64,000 nucleotides of DNA, from positions 199,537,262-199,601,261 of the forward strand of contig CM062292.1 of NCBI GenBank assembly GCA_031216915.1. Reading direction: 5' to 3'. The notes beneath the pieces are model-generated. The model was not told where the DNA came from. It saw nothing but the letters and a program-made list of their open reading frames with translations, and ran no database searches. Shown here piece after piece: positions 11,757-22,470 of the stretch; the first letter of the stretch is position 1; each line of letters starts with the position of its first letter. A program made the position numbers and the translations under genes. Source of the stretch: Pictodentalium vernedei (taxonomy: Eukaryota; Mollusca; Scaphopoda; Dentaliida; Dentaliidae).

Positions 11757-12460
11757 TTGAACCTATCAACTTTCAATGTGATGAGGGGTGATTCTTTGGT
11801 ATCGGAAATCTACCCCTCAAATATTCTGCACTGTTGCACCTTGGCCGGTATGGGGAGTGCTTCATCCATGATGGAGCGGTTAGTTAGCTTTGGCCAGGCA
11901 GTAAAAGAGAATTCCAACCATTGTCCCATTTACTACTACCCAGGGGAAAAAACCATTGATTATGTGTGTGACATAAAATGATATTTTAACCCTTTACCCA
12001 ACGTAACGGTCAAAATCGGCCAGCATTATACACAAAAATCGCCAATTAATTTTCATTATCTTTTCATTTTTTGTCTCAAAAACATAGGTTATGACCTCTC
12101 TTTGGAACGAACTCGTCGAGCTCGTTCCAATGAGGGGCATAACCTATGTTTTTGAGACAAAAAAAAATGAAAAAAAATTAGTTATTCAAGACTTTTGTTT
12201 GCAAGTGTCGTCTGCTTTTCAAGTTAGGTAAATGGTTAAGGCACACACGTTACCAGCATTTATTTCCCTCGGTTGTAAATGAGCCACATGGTTGCGAACC
12301 TCTCTTACTGCCTGACCAAAGTCAAATGCCTGACCAAAGTCATATTGGTCAGGGTAAAACAGCGCAGAGTTTATGGGGGATGGATTTCCGTTTTGTCTGA
12401 TTTGTGTCACACACGTTTCCAAAGAATCGCCCTGAGTCTCAAGTGTAGTCATTCTGGCTT
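11757..12460. repeat. Inverted duplication flanking a family A MITE
   Basis: Sequence at about 11780-11970 reappears inverted at about 12250-12450, including the gattctttgg, ctttggycaggcagtaaaagag and cattta..accca/cgggg blocks. Translated on either strand, both halves contain a FGQAV(K/R)E-like stretch, but neither is a recognisable protein. The MITE at 11986-12239 lies at the symmetry centre. Confidence 0.6.
11986..12239. mobile_element. Family A TTAA-MITE, copy 3
   Basis: TTAACCCTTTACCCAACGTAACGG begins the element and GTTAGGTAAATGGTTAA ends it. The long central palindrome (gtctcaaaaacataggttatgac...gagctcgttcc) is well preserved. Confidence 0.85.
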
Positions 12461-14038
12461 CTCAAAAAGAATGTGTTTCATATACTATCAATAATTCCAC
12501 AAAGTTGTTTCATCTCAGAAATTCCGATGAGAACGTAAGAAAGAAATGGTGATCATGTGAATTAAAAAGGCCCACCACATCTCTCCAAATTTGGTCAGGA
12601 TGCATTATGGGCTCTGATGTGTCGAGTGATGTCTCTGTGATTTATATAAAATTATATTATCTTTTACACAATGAATGTCAGTGATATCCTAAAATATATT
12701 GGAGGCTGCTCATTCAACTTTGAGTCTCGAAACCTATTTGCTCGAAATCTATTAACCTGTTTCCCATCAGTTTTCCGTAAAATTCAGCTTGATCTCACTG
12801 AAAAATAATGCACATGCATATCCTTTCTGACTTAGATGACACACATTATTTTATGATTTAGTTACAGTAGATTGCTATGGGTTATTTTGAAAGAGTTAAT
12901 TTTATTTCTATTATAAGATAATAACCCAACCGAGTGCCTTATAAGTGTTTGCAAAGTTTTCAGATCTCATACGCTAGGTTTCTCTCCAGACATCCAGTAT
13001 CTTCCTCAACATATGCTATACACTATGAGCCAGGGGTAAATGGCTGAAATTCATATTGCCTGAACCTGAACCGATTGCCTGAACCGATTGCCTGAACCGA
13101 TTCCTTGTTAACAAACTGTTTATTATACCATTGTGGAAACAGTTTGACAATAGAGATTCAGTTTCCTTGTTAAAATAAACTCTCTGCCAATAAGACAGAG
13201 AGTTTCCACTGTCAGTGAACCCTCTGTCAATAAGGTAAAATTGTCCCGACTCCTTGATGTCTCTGTCTTTCCTGACAGTTTATCACAAATTGAAGGGAAG
13301 TGGTTTGAAAGCTACCCACTAAGCATAAGGCTTGAGTGATCAATAAAAAACCTGCATTTTGCTCATACATGTTGATGACTTGTGAAAGTAGTCAGTCACA
13401 TTGGGAAATGTTCCAGAACTGGAATTTCTTAGTGGTGATACAACAATCTATTAGTGTATTATTCTCCAATAATTAAATACGTAAACATGTTATTAAAAGC
13501 AAACGTATAACACGTAAGTTTTAAATGCTAATATAAAAAAGATACGCACTTGCTACAATAGATTGTCTAGTGACTACCACACAGAGGAATAACCGACAGA
13601 CACAGCATACACCACACAAGTGGCACACTAACCGATTCAGCAGATTATAATAGTTTCACATCCCCTAATGTATTTTACTTTATGCATGCATTGGATCTAA
13701 AATAGTAGAAAAACAATTTATCGCGACAGTTGCTCATCATAAAAAATGACCCGACCCAACGTTATTATTCTTAAATGAAAGACTGCGTATTTTTTCAAGC
13801 TTTCAACATAAAAAACGTGCCATTAAAAGAATAACTGACATCTTGAAAACCAAGACATTGTGTCGCAAGTACTTAACCCTTAAAACCAAAATACAGGTCT
13901 TTTTATTGAAATCATTCTGCTGTCGGAATAAAAATTCCTATTTTGCGGCCTAGGGGAAGATAGCGTGCAAATAAAATGTCTGTTGGTTTGGTGAGATGGA
14001 TTAGATGAGTGGAAGTAGAGAGATAAAGCAACAACAAC
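12461..14038. other. No gene recognised; minor tandem repeat
   Basis: AT-rich and non-coding in appearance. A short tandem array of gaaccgattgcct is seen at about 13068-13107. Confidence 0.4.
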
Positions 14039-14123
14039 TTAACCCTTTACCTAATTAAATTAATTGGCGACTTTTGTGAATAGCGCTGGCCGGTTTTCCT
14101 TGTTACGTTGGATAAAGGATTAA
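14039..14123. mobile_element. Family A TTAA-MITE, internally deleted copy 4
   Basis: TTAACCCTTTACCTAA is joined after a few tens of bases to AATTGGCGACTTTTGTGAATAGCGCTGGCCGG and GTTGGATAAAGGATTAA. The central palindrome is gone, leaving an 85-bp remnant with both TTAA ends. Confidence 0.75.
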
Positions 14124-14495
14124 GTACTGATTATACACTTCAGGACATGTCAGTGTTTTAATATTTTTAAACTTCGCGGAAAGATCGTAGGAACAGGGGG
14201 CACAGGAAATAGTTGAGATTGAGAGAGAGATTTGGTCCACCTTATCTTTACCAATATATTTTACACCATAATACCACCACTAGAGAATTAGGATGGGTGT
14301 CTCCTTCAGGACACAGATGTGTGGAAAATGGAGGTAGTTGCCAAATCGTTTAATAATTTGTGATTAATTTGGAATGTTTTGGTACGGTTTCTCGCCATAC
14401 AGGTTGGGAAATATGAGTTAATGTCGTGTAAATCATGTGGTACTTGGGTGGATGAGCTTTATAGTTATCGTTCAGCGATGGTTCAGCGATGGGAG

Positions 14496-14531
14496 TTTGT
14501 TTGCTTGTTTGTTTGTTTGTTTGTTTGTTTG
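14496..14531 (+). repeat. (TTTG)n microsatellite
   Basis: About nine uninterrupted tttg units. Confidence 0.95.
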
Positions 14532-15254
14532 ACGGGGTCTACTTGTGTAATATAATTCGTGTTCTTGAATGGGGTAGAGATTGTTTATTTATATTTATCT
14601 GATAACCATAGAGTATACGGGTGTTGTATATAATTATAATTTATGCGAACGACCTCTGACCTCTTTCAATTCCATTTTCATTCATTCATTCATGAAACAT
14701 CGTTATATCACAGGGCAGGTTTTAATTGTACGCTTATTGCACTTTGTCAAAATCCTCTGATGGTGTCATTTCTTATTTATTTTGCTTCAATAAAGGCAAC
14801 CTAAAATTTTGCTTCAAAACATTGTAGAAATTACTTGAATGTTAATAGTAATTAGTATGCGGCGACTGCGAACTATTTATAGTCACGGCCTCGATCAAAA
14901 GTACTCGCGGAACTGCGCTAATTAAAAGTTCGTCTGCTCCACCTGAAAAAAAACACTTCGTAAAAATTGTAAACAAACGCAAAATTATTTGTTATATTGG
15001 GACTACAGCATAAAACACGGAAGAAAACTGGAACTATGTCAAAAAAAGAATAACTCTACTGAAACACCGTTTTGTTACTGTTAATAAAATAGTTGAAATT
15101 TATTTTGTTCCAGCGCAGTTATATGATGCAAGAAGTGCAATCGCACTTTACAATCGCCGTCATCGATTTTGTAATGTAAGGGACACAACTCTATGCGTCT
15201 TGTCCTATTTCTTTTGTCTCGAAGACTGGTTTTCTTTGGAGGCCCGTGGGAAGC
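14532..15254. other. No gene recognised
   Basis: AT-rich sequence without a convincing ORF. It leads into a TATA-like box at 15255. Confidence 0.4.
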
Positions 15255-15290
15255 ATATATAAGTCGGGTAGACGCACGAGACGGGTGTCT
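15255..15290 (+). promoter_or_regulatory. TATA-like core promoter candidate upstream of a hairpin
   Basis: TATATAAG at 15255-15262 is followed about 25-30 bp later by a purine/pyrimidine junction suitable for initiation. No ORF follows; the next feature is a 147-bp hairpin starting at 15309. It could be an old LTR or transposon promoter. Confidence 0.3.
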
Positions 15291-15308
15291 GTTTGTTATC
15301 AGATAAAA

Positions 15309-15455
15309 ACAATAAACATATAGTGTGTTTTTATATCTGTGTTATACAATTCGTTGAAATATGGTTTATTTTTTCTCGGCGAAGCCTCGAAAAAATAAAC
15401 CATATTTCAACTCGTTGTATAACACAGATATAAAAACACACTATATGTTTATTGT
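15309..15455. repeat. Long near-perfect hairpin (about 68-bp arms)
   Basis: acaataaacatatagtgtgt...ggtttattttttctcg is mirrored by cgaaaaaataaacc...acacactatatgtttattgt, with a loop of about 9 bases. Only one or two mismatches are visible. There is no coding content. Confidence 0.9.
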
Positions 15456-15941
15456 CTATATATTTTGTGGTATTCGGGTACACTTTGCTTAATTTCATTT
15501 AGGCAGCGTCGTCAGAGCTGCGGAAACTAAGGAATCACACTAAATGGAGGAACTTGAGTATGGGAATGGGTGTAGTTTGTTTGTTTGTTTTTTTGTGTAT
15601 TCAAACATTTCTCCACATAACGGTAGGAGTTTGAACTAACACCAATAATTTCAAAATATTGTCAGATCTGTTACAATTGTCTGTGTTATTGTTTCTCATT
15701 CCATTCACAAAGCACGGCATTTCACTTATTTTTCTTCTTTCACTGGGGTGGACTGGAAAATTCCCGGTGCCCCCCCCCCCCTATTGAGTACCCATGGGCC
15801 CACAAAACTGATGCACCCCAACACCAATTGGTGCGCGAAATTTCGTGAAAATGATCAAAAGGTGAAATGGATATAATTGCATGGACTTCCGGTATATCTC
15901 GATGGTAGTCCACATAGAGGACATGTCGATACACTAGCAGT

Positions 15942-15954
15942 ATAGTCTGCCATT
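15942..15954 (+). repeat. Target-site duplication of SINE (left copy)
   Basis: atagtctgccatt precedes the SINE and is repeated exactly at 16322-16334 after its (taaa)n tail. Confidence 0.9.
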
Positions 15955-16321
15955 GGGAGCGCGGTGGCTCAGTAGGTAGAGGTGCAGGCTGCAAGCCGAG
16001 AGGTCCTTGGTTCGAATCCCACCTGCGGCAAACGCGTTGTGTCCTTGGGCAAGACACTTCATCTCCATTGCCCGCATGGGGGGCACGATGACGCCGTGTA
16101 CTAAGGCGTACTGTACGTCGATAGTACGCATGTCTTCAACCAATCTAACCCTACCCGTGCTGCAGTGCGGAGTTACGGTGTTGCGGAGCTGGCAGCTGCT
16201 CGTCGTTGCTCGGTGGTTCTCTCCGGGTACTCCGACTTCCTCCACCCGTAAAACTGTCATGGCCATGGTTAGCCATTGTGCATAAATATGTGACCTTAAA
16301 CATCAATAAATAAATAAATAA
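15955..16321 (+). mobile_element. Full-length tRNA-derived SINE with V-like body
   Basis: The 5' head is tRNA-derived and carries RNA polymerase III internal promoter boxes: A box TGGCTCAGTAGG (15965-15976) and B box GGTTCGAATCC (16009-16019). The body includes the widespread tgtccttgggcaagacactt core, then acgatgacgccgtgtactaa and the gcagctgctcgtcgttgctc block. It ends in (taaa)n. A perfect 13-bp target-site duplication proves insertion into the surrounding hAT-type MITE. It has no coding capacity and would depend on a LINE for mobility. Confidence 0.93.
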
Positions 16322-16491
16322 ATAGTCTGCCATTAATCGCTCAAATGAAAGAACACATCATTTCTTCAATTTCAAAAATCAAAATATTCGCTGAACGGGC
16401 CGAACTATGGTCTTCCCGACCCCGTTTCCCCTCCCCGTAGAACCAATTTTTTTGGCCAAAAGATCAATTAAGATGATACAAAAATCGTCGC

Positions 16492-16555
16492 TTGAGGGCT
16501 AGAATGTCCTATGTCCCTTATGGGACATAGGACATTCTAGCACTCATGCAACGAA
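16492..16555. repeat. Palindrome, shared with 42500-42566
   Basis: The arms gagtgctagaatgtcctatgtccc (or one-base variants) pair across a TTAT loop. The same palindrome recurs at about 42505-42565. Confidence 0.85.
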
Positions 16556-16954
16556 ATGCCATTGAAATGTCGTCTATGTGGACTGCCATTGATCGCTAAG
16601 ATGCAAGAAAACCGCGTTCGTTCAGTTCGGAAAATCACAATTTTCTCCATGTCTGGGGGCCCCTTGGTGCATTTCCCAGTAACATTTTTTTGGCCCAGTC
16701 GGCCCCTGACTTTGACGCCAACGTATCTCCGCTTATGACTCTTAATCTCAATTTACGTCGAATTTTCTACAAAGTCATATTCTTTCTTCTCTTCTTCCAG
16801 CCACTCCATTCTAAGTTCAAGAATACAAAATGTCTGTCTGGATAAAGTCCCTGACAATAGTCGGTGTACTTAAGATTAGAATCATGATGGGTAGCAAGAT
16901 TCTTCCTTGGTTTGTTCTATATAATATAATTACTATTACATGGCATGTCTCTGG

Positions 16955-17262
16955 CAATTCCAAATTAGTGGTCCTCGGGGAAGCATTGTCAATCGGCCAC
17001 GTCGCATTGACTGCTCTACATCATTGACCACTAATTTGACAAAGTCAACTCCAAGCCATGCAATATTTATAATACGGACAATGTTGGTCTTCTTCGGATG
17101 ACAGCATGGTAAACAATGTCAACATTCTTTTCCATACTGTCACCCGAAGAAGACCGTGAAGGTCGGAAGCTCAAGAATTATCATCGGTCTTTCACATTGT
17201 TTACCATGGTGTCACTCGAAGAAGACCGACCAGGTCGAAAGCTCAAGAAATTATCATAGGTC
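16955..17262. repeat. Cluster of short inverted and direct repeats
   Basis: caaattagtggtc at 16961 pairs with gaccactaatttg at 17026. Then cacycgaagaagaccg..aggtcg(g/a)aagctcaagaaattatcat occurs twice in direct order (about 17141 and 17212), with an inverted partial copy at about 17088. Confidence 0.7.
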
Positions 17263-17275
17263 GAAAAGATGTTAT

Positions 17276-17442
17276 TATGCTCCCCGAAAAAATTTCGGGG
17301 GAGCATATAGTCGACGCCTTGTCCATCCGTCCGTCTGTCCATCTCTCCGTCCGTCCGTCCATCCTTCAGTCCGTCCGTCCGTCCGTCCGTCCGTCCGTCC
17401 GTCCGTCCGTCCGTCCGTCCGTCCGTCCGTCCGTCGGAGTTA
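17276..17442 (+). repeat. Hairpin plus (GTCC)n array, family D copy 1
   Basis: gctccccgaaaaaatttcggggGAGC forms a hairpin, followed by atatagtcgacgcc and then a long (GTCC)n/(CCGT)n tetranucleotide array (about 17320-17440). Hairpin, short linker and GTCC array recur at 19014, 20146 and 20728. Confidence 0.85.
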
Positions 17443-17779
17443 CGAGTTTGTTTTTTTTTGTCCGGACAGGCATTATGAGCTTACCGACATATTATGAGCC
17501 TAATTGAAAATATTATGAGGTTAAAGTCTAAAATATGAGACTTATGAGGCAAGTAACGATTTTCGGGTTTTATATTAAGGGTTAGACTCGGTTCAGGTTT
17601 GGGGTTAGCGTTAGTTACTGTCAAGCATTACGCTGAGGGATGTAACCATGTCTATACCCCCCCCCCCCCCCCCACCAAAAAATAATAAAAAACATTATAC
17701 CGAAAAAACGAGGTTTTAACCGTTGTCCGTACGAATTAAAGTGATAAATTTTTTCCGTAAAAAATTAAGTCCGTCCGTC

Positions 17780-18440
17780 CGAAACAAATGGTTTCCGTGC
17801 GACAAATTTAGTTTGACTGAACGAAATGAAATAAAATTTTATACTTAGGTTTATAACCACATAATGCAGGTTGGGATTCATAGTGGGCTTTTTGCGACCT
17901 TTTTGGCAGGGTTATGGCCCTTTTTCAACTTAGACATGTTGATATTGGTTTCCGTGTGATAACTTTAGTTTGTCTGAACAAAATGAAACAAAATTTTATA
18001 CGTAGCTTTATAACGACATAATACAGGTTGAGATTGATAGTGGGACTGGTCCAATATGTTTCGGCAGAGTTATGTCCCTTTTCTGTCTTAGAAGACATGT
18101 TGATATTGGTTTCCGGGCGATAACTTTAGTTTGACTCAACGAAATAAAACACAATTTTATACATAGGTTTATAACCACATAATACAGGTTGGGATTGATA
18201 GTGGGCTTGGTCCGTTATTTTCTGGGAGAGTTATGGTCATTTTCAGATTTAGAAGACGAGTTGATATTGGTTTCCGGGTGGTAACTTGAGTTCTAGGTGT
18301 CCGAATTCAATCAAACTTGGAATAAGCTTACAGTAGACAAAATACCAGTCAGGTTTCATTTTGAGTGTGGTGCGATAATTTTTATCAAAGTTATGGTCCC
18401 TTTGGGACTTCGTTAACTGCTAAAATATAGTTTTTCATAA
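17780..18440 (+). repeat. Decayed tandem repeat, ~160-bp unit, about four copies
   Basis: Units begin with tggtttccg(t/g)gcgataacttTagttt, at about 17787, 17949, 18107 and 18268. Each includes aggtttataaccacataatacaggttgggattgatagtggg. The array follows the GTCC array and probably belongs to the same repeat family. Confidence 0.8.
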
Positions 18441-18918
18441 AGCTGGAGCTTTAATGTCCCATGGACACATTTGGTGGCCTGCTGTATTGGTTCTGTGGTC
18501 TAAAGGAGATAACATATTTACTAATTCAAAATCAAAAAAGAGAAATGTCTAGAAACTCAACTCATGCTTGGCAGTGGGATTGTGGGGGCGTGGGTATGCA
18601 GCATAAACCGTGGCCTCCAGTCAGAAGTGGCGGAACCGGGGAGGGGGGGGGGCGTGTCGCCGTGTAAAAGAGTAAAAATATCAATATACAGGCGTTTTTC
18701 TTTAATATGTAATCTGCAAATACAAGCAAGTCTCGTTGGATTTGGCCAAAGAATTACACCTTCGTCAGGAAGCAGGGAGAGTCAAAGCTGATGATAAAGA
18801 CGCCACAGAGACAAAAGACAAGGCCATCACTGACGACTATGGCAATGGATCTATATATCTTTTGATTTCGAGCTCTTGGAGATCCACATGTCCTTCTACC
18901 AGTACGCGTTAGGGCAAG

Positions 18919-19005
18919 TTAACCCTCTACCCAACGTAACGGCCAAAACCGGCCAGCGCTATTCACAAAAAATCGCCAATTAATTTTCATTATTTTTTCA
19001 TTTTT
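18919..19005. mobile_element. Family A TTAA-MITE, truncated copy 5
   Basis: It starts TTAACCCTCTACCCAACGTAACGGCC and runs only to the tttttcattttt segment, where a family D repeat takes over. The palindromic centre and right end are absent. Confidence 0.75.
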
Positions 19006-19600
19006 AGCCCGACTATTTACAGTGAGGGCTATAGTCATGACTTTCGTCCGTCTGTCCGTTTGTCCGTATGTTAACATTTAGAGTTTTGGTTAAAGTTTTT
19101 TACTGAAGGTTCAAGTGTTTTTGGGGTTTTTTTCGTTTTTTTTTTTTGTTGTTGTTGTTGTTTTTTTTCCTGTTTAGTCATGACTTTCGTTTGTCCATCT
19201 GTTAACATTTGGAGTTTTGGTTAAAGTTTGTAGTTAAAGTTTTTTAGTCAACCTTAAAGTTTTTTTGTTTTTTTTTTCTTTTGAATTACTATTACTATTG
19301 ATTGTATCATTCTCATTATGGTTTTTTTATGTTTCATGTTTTTTGTGGACATTTTTAACCCTTTTTTGTAAGGCAATTTAACTTAGAACTTCCAGGTTAA
19401 AGTGTCTGGTTAAAGTTTTTTTTGGGGGAGGGGGGGGGGGGTTAAAATTATACCTTTAATTCTTCAAACAGTTTAGTGGAATTTCACTGTTTCTTATTTG
19501 GGACAATGTCTACTATCTATTGAACATTTCTACAATGATTTTCATTAATATCGGCATGATTTCAGCCTCTTTTAAACATGTTTTCAGACTTACTTTCTTT
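19006..19600 (+). repeat. Family D copy 2 and T-rich degenerate repeat
   Basis: agcccgactatttacagtgagggct (hairpin) leads into a short GTCC-type array (19047-19073), then T-rich sequence in which gtttaaagttttt-like phrases and catgactttcgt recur. There is no coding content. Confidence 0.6.
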
Positions 19601-19627
19601 GTATTTGAAATTAGACTTTGCCACATA

Positions 19628-19771
19628 TTATTATTTATTATTTATTGATGTTTAAGGTCACATATTTATGCACAATGGCTAATCATGACCGTGACAGTTT
19701 TACGGGTGGAGGAAGCCGGGGTGCCCGGAGAGAACCACCGAGCAACGACGAGCAGCTGCCAGCTCCCCAAC
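19628..19771 (-). mobile_element. SINE 3' fragment
   Basis: The reverse complement matches the 3' half of the SINE at 15955: the ggggagctggcagctgctcg block, the ctccacccgtaaaactgtcac block, gcataaatatgtgacctt and an AT-rich tail. The head is missing. Confidence 0.85.
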
Positions 19772-20139
19772 TTTGCCACATACATTCTTACTCTAATTCT
19801 TGCATGGTCAATACAACTTAATGATTCCATTTACATCAATGATTTCTTTTGTCGGTTTTAGGAAATATTTAACCCTTTTTTTGCCAATCAATTTTACTAA
19901 GTATTCCCAGCTTAAAGTTTCGTATTAAAGTTCTGCTTTTCAAGGATCTACCTTTCATTCTCCAAACACCCTGTTACAACGTCATTTCTTTTTTTTCATT
20001 TCGGGCAATGTCAACTGAAGCTGTACACAGTGGTTTAAAATAATATTGGCATTAATTTAACCATTTTCACGACGCTTTTCGAACTTAGTTTCTCTAAATT
20101 TCAAATTAGACTTCTACCACATACTTTGTCATTTTTATC

Positions 20140-20245
20140 CCCTCCCACAAGGAAGGGATATAGCACAGAGCTTGCTCCGTCCGTCTGTGTGTCAGTCCAT
20201 CCGACAGTCCATCTATCCGTCCGTCAGTCCGTCCGTCTGTCCGAA
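20140..20245 (+). repeat. Family D copy 3 (hairpin plus GTCC array)
   Basis: tatcccctcccacaaggaagggata (hairpin-like), atagcacagagcttgct, then GTCC/GTCT-type repeats. Confidence 0.7.
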
Positions 20246-20724
20246 CTTTCTTTATGCCATAACCTAAACAAAAGTTAACAGATTTCAATTCTTTTCAGTA
20301 CATGTCTCTAGGTCAAGTTTGATGACCACAATTATCCAATTGCTGTCCAGCCCCCGCCAATTAGGCATTTTTCTTCCTCCAATATGGATTTTGAACTATT
20401 GACGGTCACCACATGCGGAACTTTTTTTAAACTCATGTACCCCCCCCCCCCCTCCCCCGGAACCAATTAGGCACTTTTTTTCTTTCGTCAAAAATGCATT
20501 TTTACAGTCTTGCTTAAAGTTTGTGGTTAAAAACCCAGACAACCCCCGCCCTCGGTACCAGGTAGGCATTTTTTTTCTCTTTGCTCAAAATGCATTCTGA
20601 AGAATTTAGACTGACCACATGCGGTAAAAAATGGACTCCCCTAACTACCCCACCCACCCCACCCCCACCTCCTCCTCACCCAGGGCCATTTAAGCAATAT
20701 TTTTTCTTTGGAAGAAAATGCATT

Positions 20725-21000
20725 TTTAGCCTGACTGTTTACAGTCAGGGCTATAGTCATGACTTTCGTCCGTCCGTCCGTCCATCCGTCGGTCGGTCGG
20801 TCGGTCCGTTGGTCCATCAATCTGTCTGTAAACAATTGTTTTCCGACCGATAACTCCAGTTTGGATTATTTGATTTCAACCAAACTTGATATGTGTATTT
20901 TCCAGTTAGTAATACAGGCCAGGTTTGAATTTTAATATAGGTTCCACAACACCCCCCGCCCCATCCCCACCCCCCCCCCCCTCCCCCTTAAAGGTCGTTT
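20725..21000 (+). repeat. Family D copy 4 (hairpin plus GTCC array)
   Basis: tagcctgactgtttacagtcagggcta is a strong hairpin; a (GTCC)n/(GGTC)n array follows at about 20768-20812, then the gataactccagtttgg..tcaaccaaacttgatatg unit related to the array at 17780. C-rich tracts bound it on the right. Confidence 0.8.
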
Positions 21001-21258
21001 AGGCAATTTTTCCAAAAATGGATTTTGAAGGATTGGGAGTTATTTAAAGGCAAACAAACAAAAATAGACTACTATAACACACCACTAATGCATACCAAAT
21101 GTTTTGAAGGTTTCGGAGTTACTTAATGCAAACAAACAAAAATTTATTATGTGTCATTAGGCAATTATTCCCAACATGCATTTTGAAGGATTGGGAGTTA
21201 TTACATGCAAATAGAAAACTGACTCCTATAGCCCAACATTGCTTTATGTACTGCATCT

Positions 21259-21503
21259 TTAATCCTTTACCTAACACAAGTTGAAGCCAACAGTACAAAT
21301 TATTTTTCTGAAACATCAGATGTTTTCATTTTTTACTTCTAACCGTGGCTTATTAGTACTTACTGGAACAAGCTCATCAAGCTTGTTCCATTAATAGGTG
21401 ATGAGGTATGTTCTGGAGTAGAGAAATGAAAAAATAAAATTTGAATAGCAAATTTTGTATATCACGAGTGCAGATATCGCAGATTCGTTAGGTAAACTGT
21501 TAA
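21259..21503. mobile_element. Family A TTAA-MITE, divergent copy 6
   Basis: TTAATCCTTTACCTAACAC starts it and GTTAGGTAAACTGTTAA ends it. The arms are highly diverged, yet the central tggaacaagctcatcaagcttgttcca palindrome still pairs. Confidence 0.7.
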
Positions 21504-21613
21504 CAAAAAATGGCTCCGACTTTTTTGTGCCTAAGTATTGCCATTGCTGGGACAGTCTGGCTGCATGCTTGACATCACTCCAGTTATAAGAGAAAGGTTA
21601 TTCTGTCTATTTT

Positions 21614-21809
21614 GTTAACTTTGGGATTCACTTTTTTTTAATTTTTTTAATTTTTTGTCTAAAAGCATAGGTTATGACACTTCTTTGGAACGAGCTCATC
21701 GCGTTCATTCCAATGAGGATTCATAACCTATGTTTTTGAGACAAAAAATAGTTATTCAAGAATTTTGTTTGCATGTGTCGTCTGCTTTTCGTGTTAGGTA
21801 AAGGGTTAA
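21614..21809. mobile_element. Family A TTAA-MITE, copy 7 (left end eroded)
   Basis: The right end GTTAGGTAAAGGGTTAA and the central palindrome are clear. The left end retains TTAA but little of the CCCTTTACC motif. Its right TTAA adjoins the broken capsid-like sequence. Confidence 0.75.
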
Positions 21810-22470
21810 AGTATCAGCTAACCTTCAACGACTACAGTCGAGTTAACGAGTTAACGGGTAACAGCACTGCCAAGTACACCATTGACATTATCACCCTGGA
21901 GTACGATTTGTAATCACCTCGCCGGAGGCCTCGCCATTCTCTACGGCCGAATCTTCAGACATCTTCTTATACTATTCGAGAACTCGAGTGCCCAATATTA
22001 CCACGAATCTGAGACATTCTTCAACCCCAAAATCACAAAGGTCGAGGTCAAAATTGAGGGTGTGTCCAACCAGCTCTACAGGAAGGGGGTGCGTGTCTGC
22101 CGGTAGTGGTAAAAGACCAAGAAATTCCACTTTGCCGACTCACTCGCTAGCAAACGACATCCAGAGGTGGCGGTGGCTACAAAGGATCTAGCTGTACTAA
22201 ATGTCAGTTAGGCGTTTTGCAGATCAAACTTTGCACTGTGGTCTGGCATGAGGACGACCGACTTCACGATAGCGGTTGGTGGATTGAAAATGCGAGCGAA
22301 GGCGCCACCATCTTAATCACCAAGACCGTTTAAAGGGTGGCACATTGAATCTCTACTTATATGTGATCATGGATGTTCAGCTCAACATCTAGGATTGCCG
22401 CTATGTCTCAAAAATATTACGCATCAACCCTCACTCGCACTCAACGATTAGCAAACGGTTATATTGCGGT
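21806..22470 (+). pseudogene. Broken capsid-like protein segment, possibly Polinton/adintovirus type
   Basis: A first open stretch (21806-21911) encodes a sensible globular sequence including DYSRVNELTGN and IDIITLEYDL before a stop. A second frame (about 21985-22105) includes FFNPKITKVEVKIEGV. After frameshifts it continues with SLASKRHPEVAVATKDL, an FALWSGMRTTDF-like stretch and DVQLNI near 22376. These phrases read to me like the C-terminal half of the double-jelly-roll major capsid protein carried by Polinton/adintovirus-type elements. That assignment is from memory and unverified. At least three stops or frameshifts break it, and a family A MITE abuts its 5' edge. No polymerase, integrase or protease partner is seen nearby. 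It could instead be a fragment of an unrelated host gene. Confidence 0.4.

Larger units (their letters stand above)
15742..16722. mobile_element. hAT-type MITE, family C copy 1, interrupted by a SINE
   Basis: The left end CTGGGGTGGACTGG and the inverted right end CAGGGGCCGACTGGGCCA resemble the CAGGGGCGGACTGGGCC terminus of the copy at 50990-51517. Internal blocks (gtggactgccattgatcgct..agatgcaag) are shared between copies. A full SINE (15955-16321) and a 60-bp palindrome (16492-16555) lie inside. Confidence 0.6.

Noticed and set aside
16009-16019. Functional tRNA gene at the SINE head
   Set aside because: The A and B boxes are present, but the sequence continues into a SINE body with a (taaa)n tail and target duplications; it does not end as a tRNA.
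17156-17507. Frames rich in SVRPSVRPS repeats
   Set aside because: They are translations of the (GTCC)n array, not a protein.
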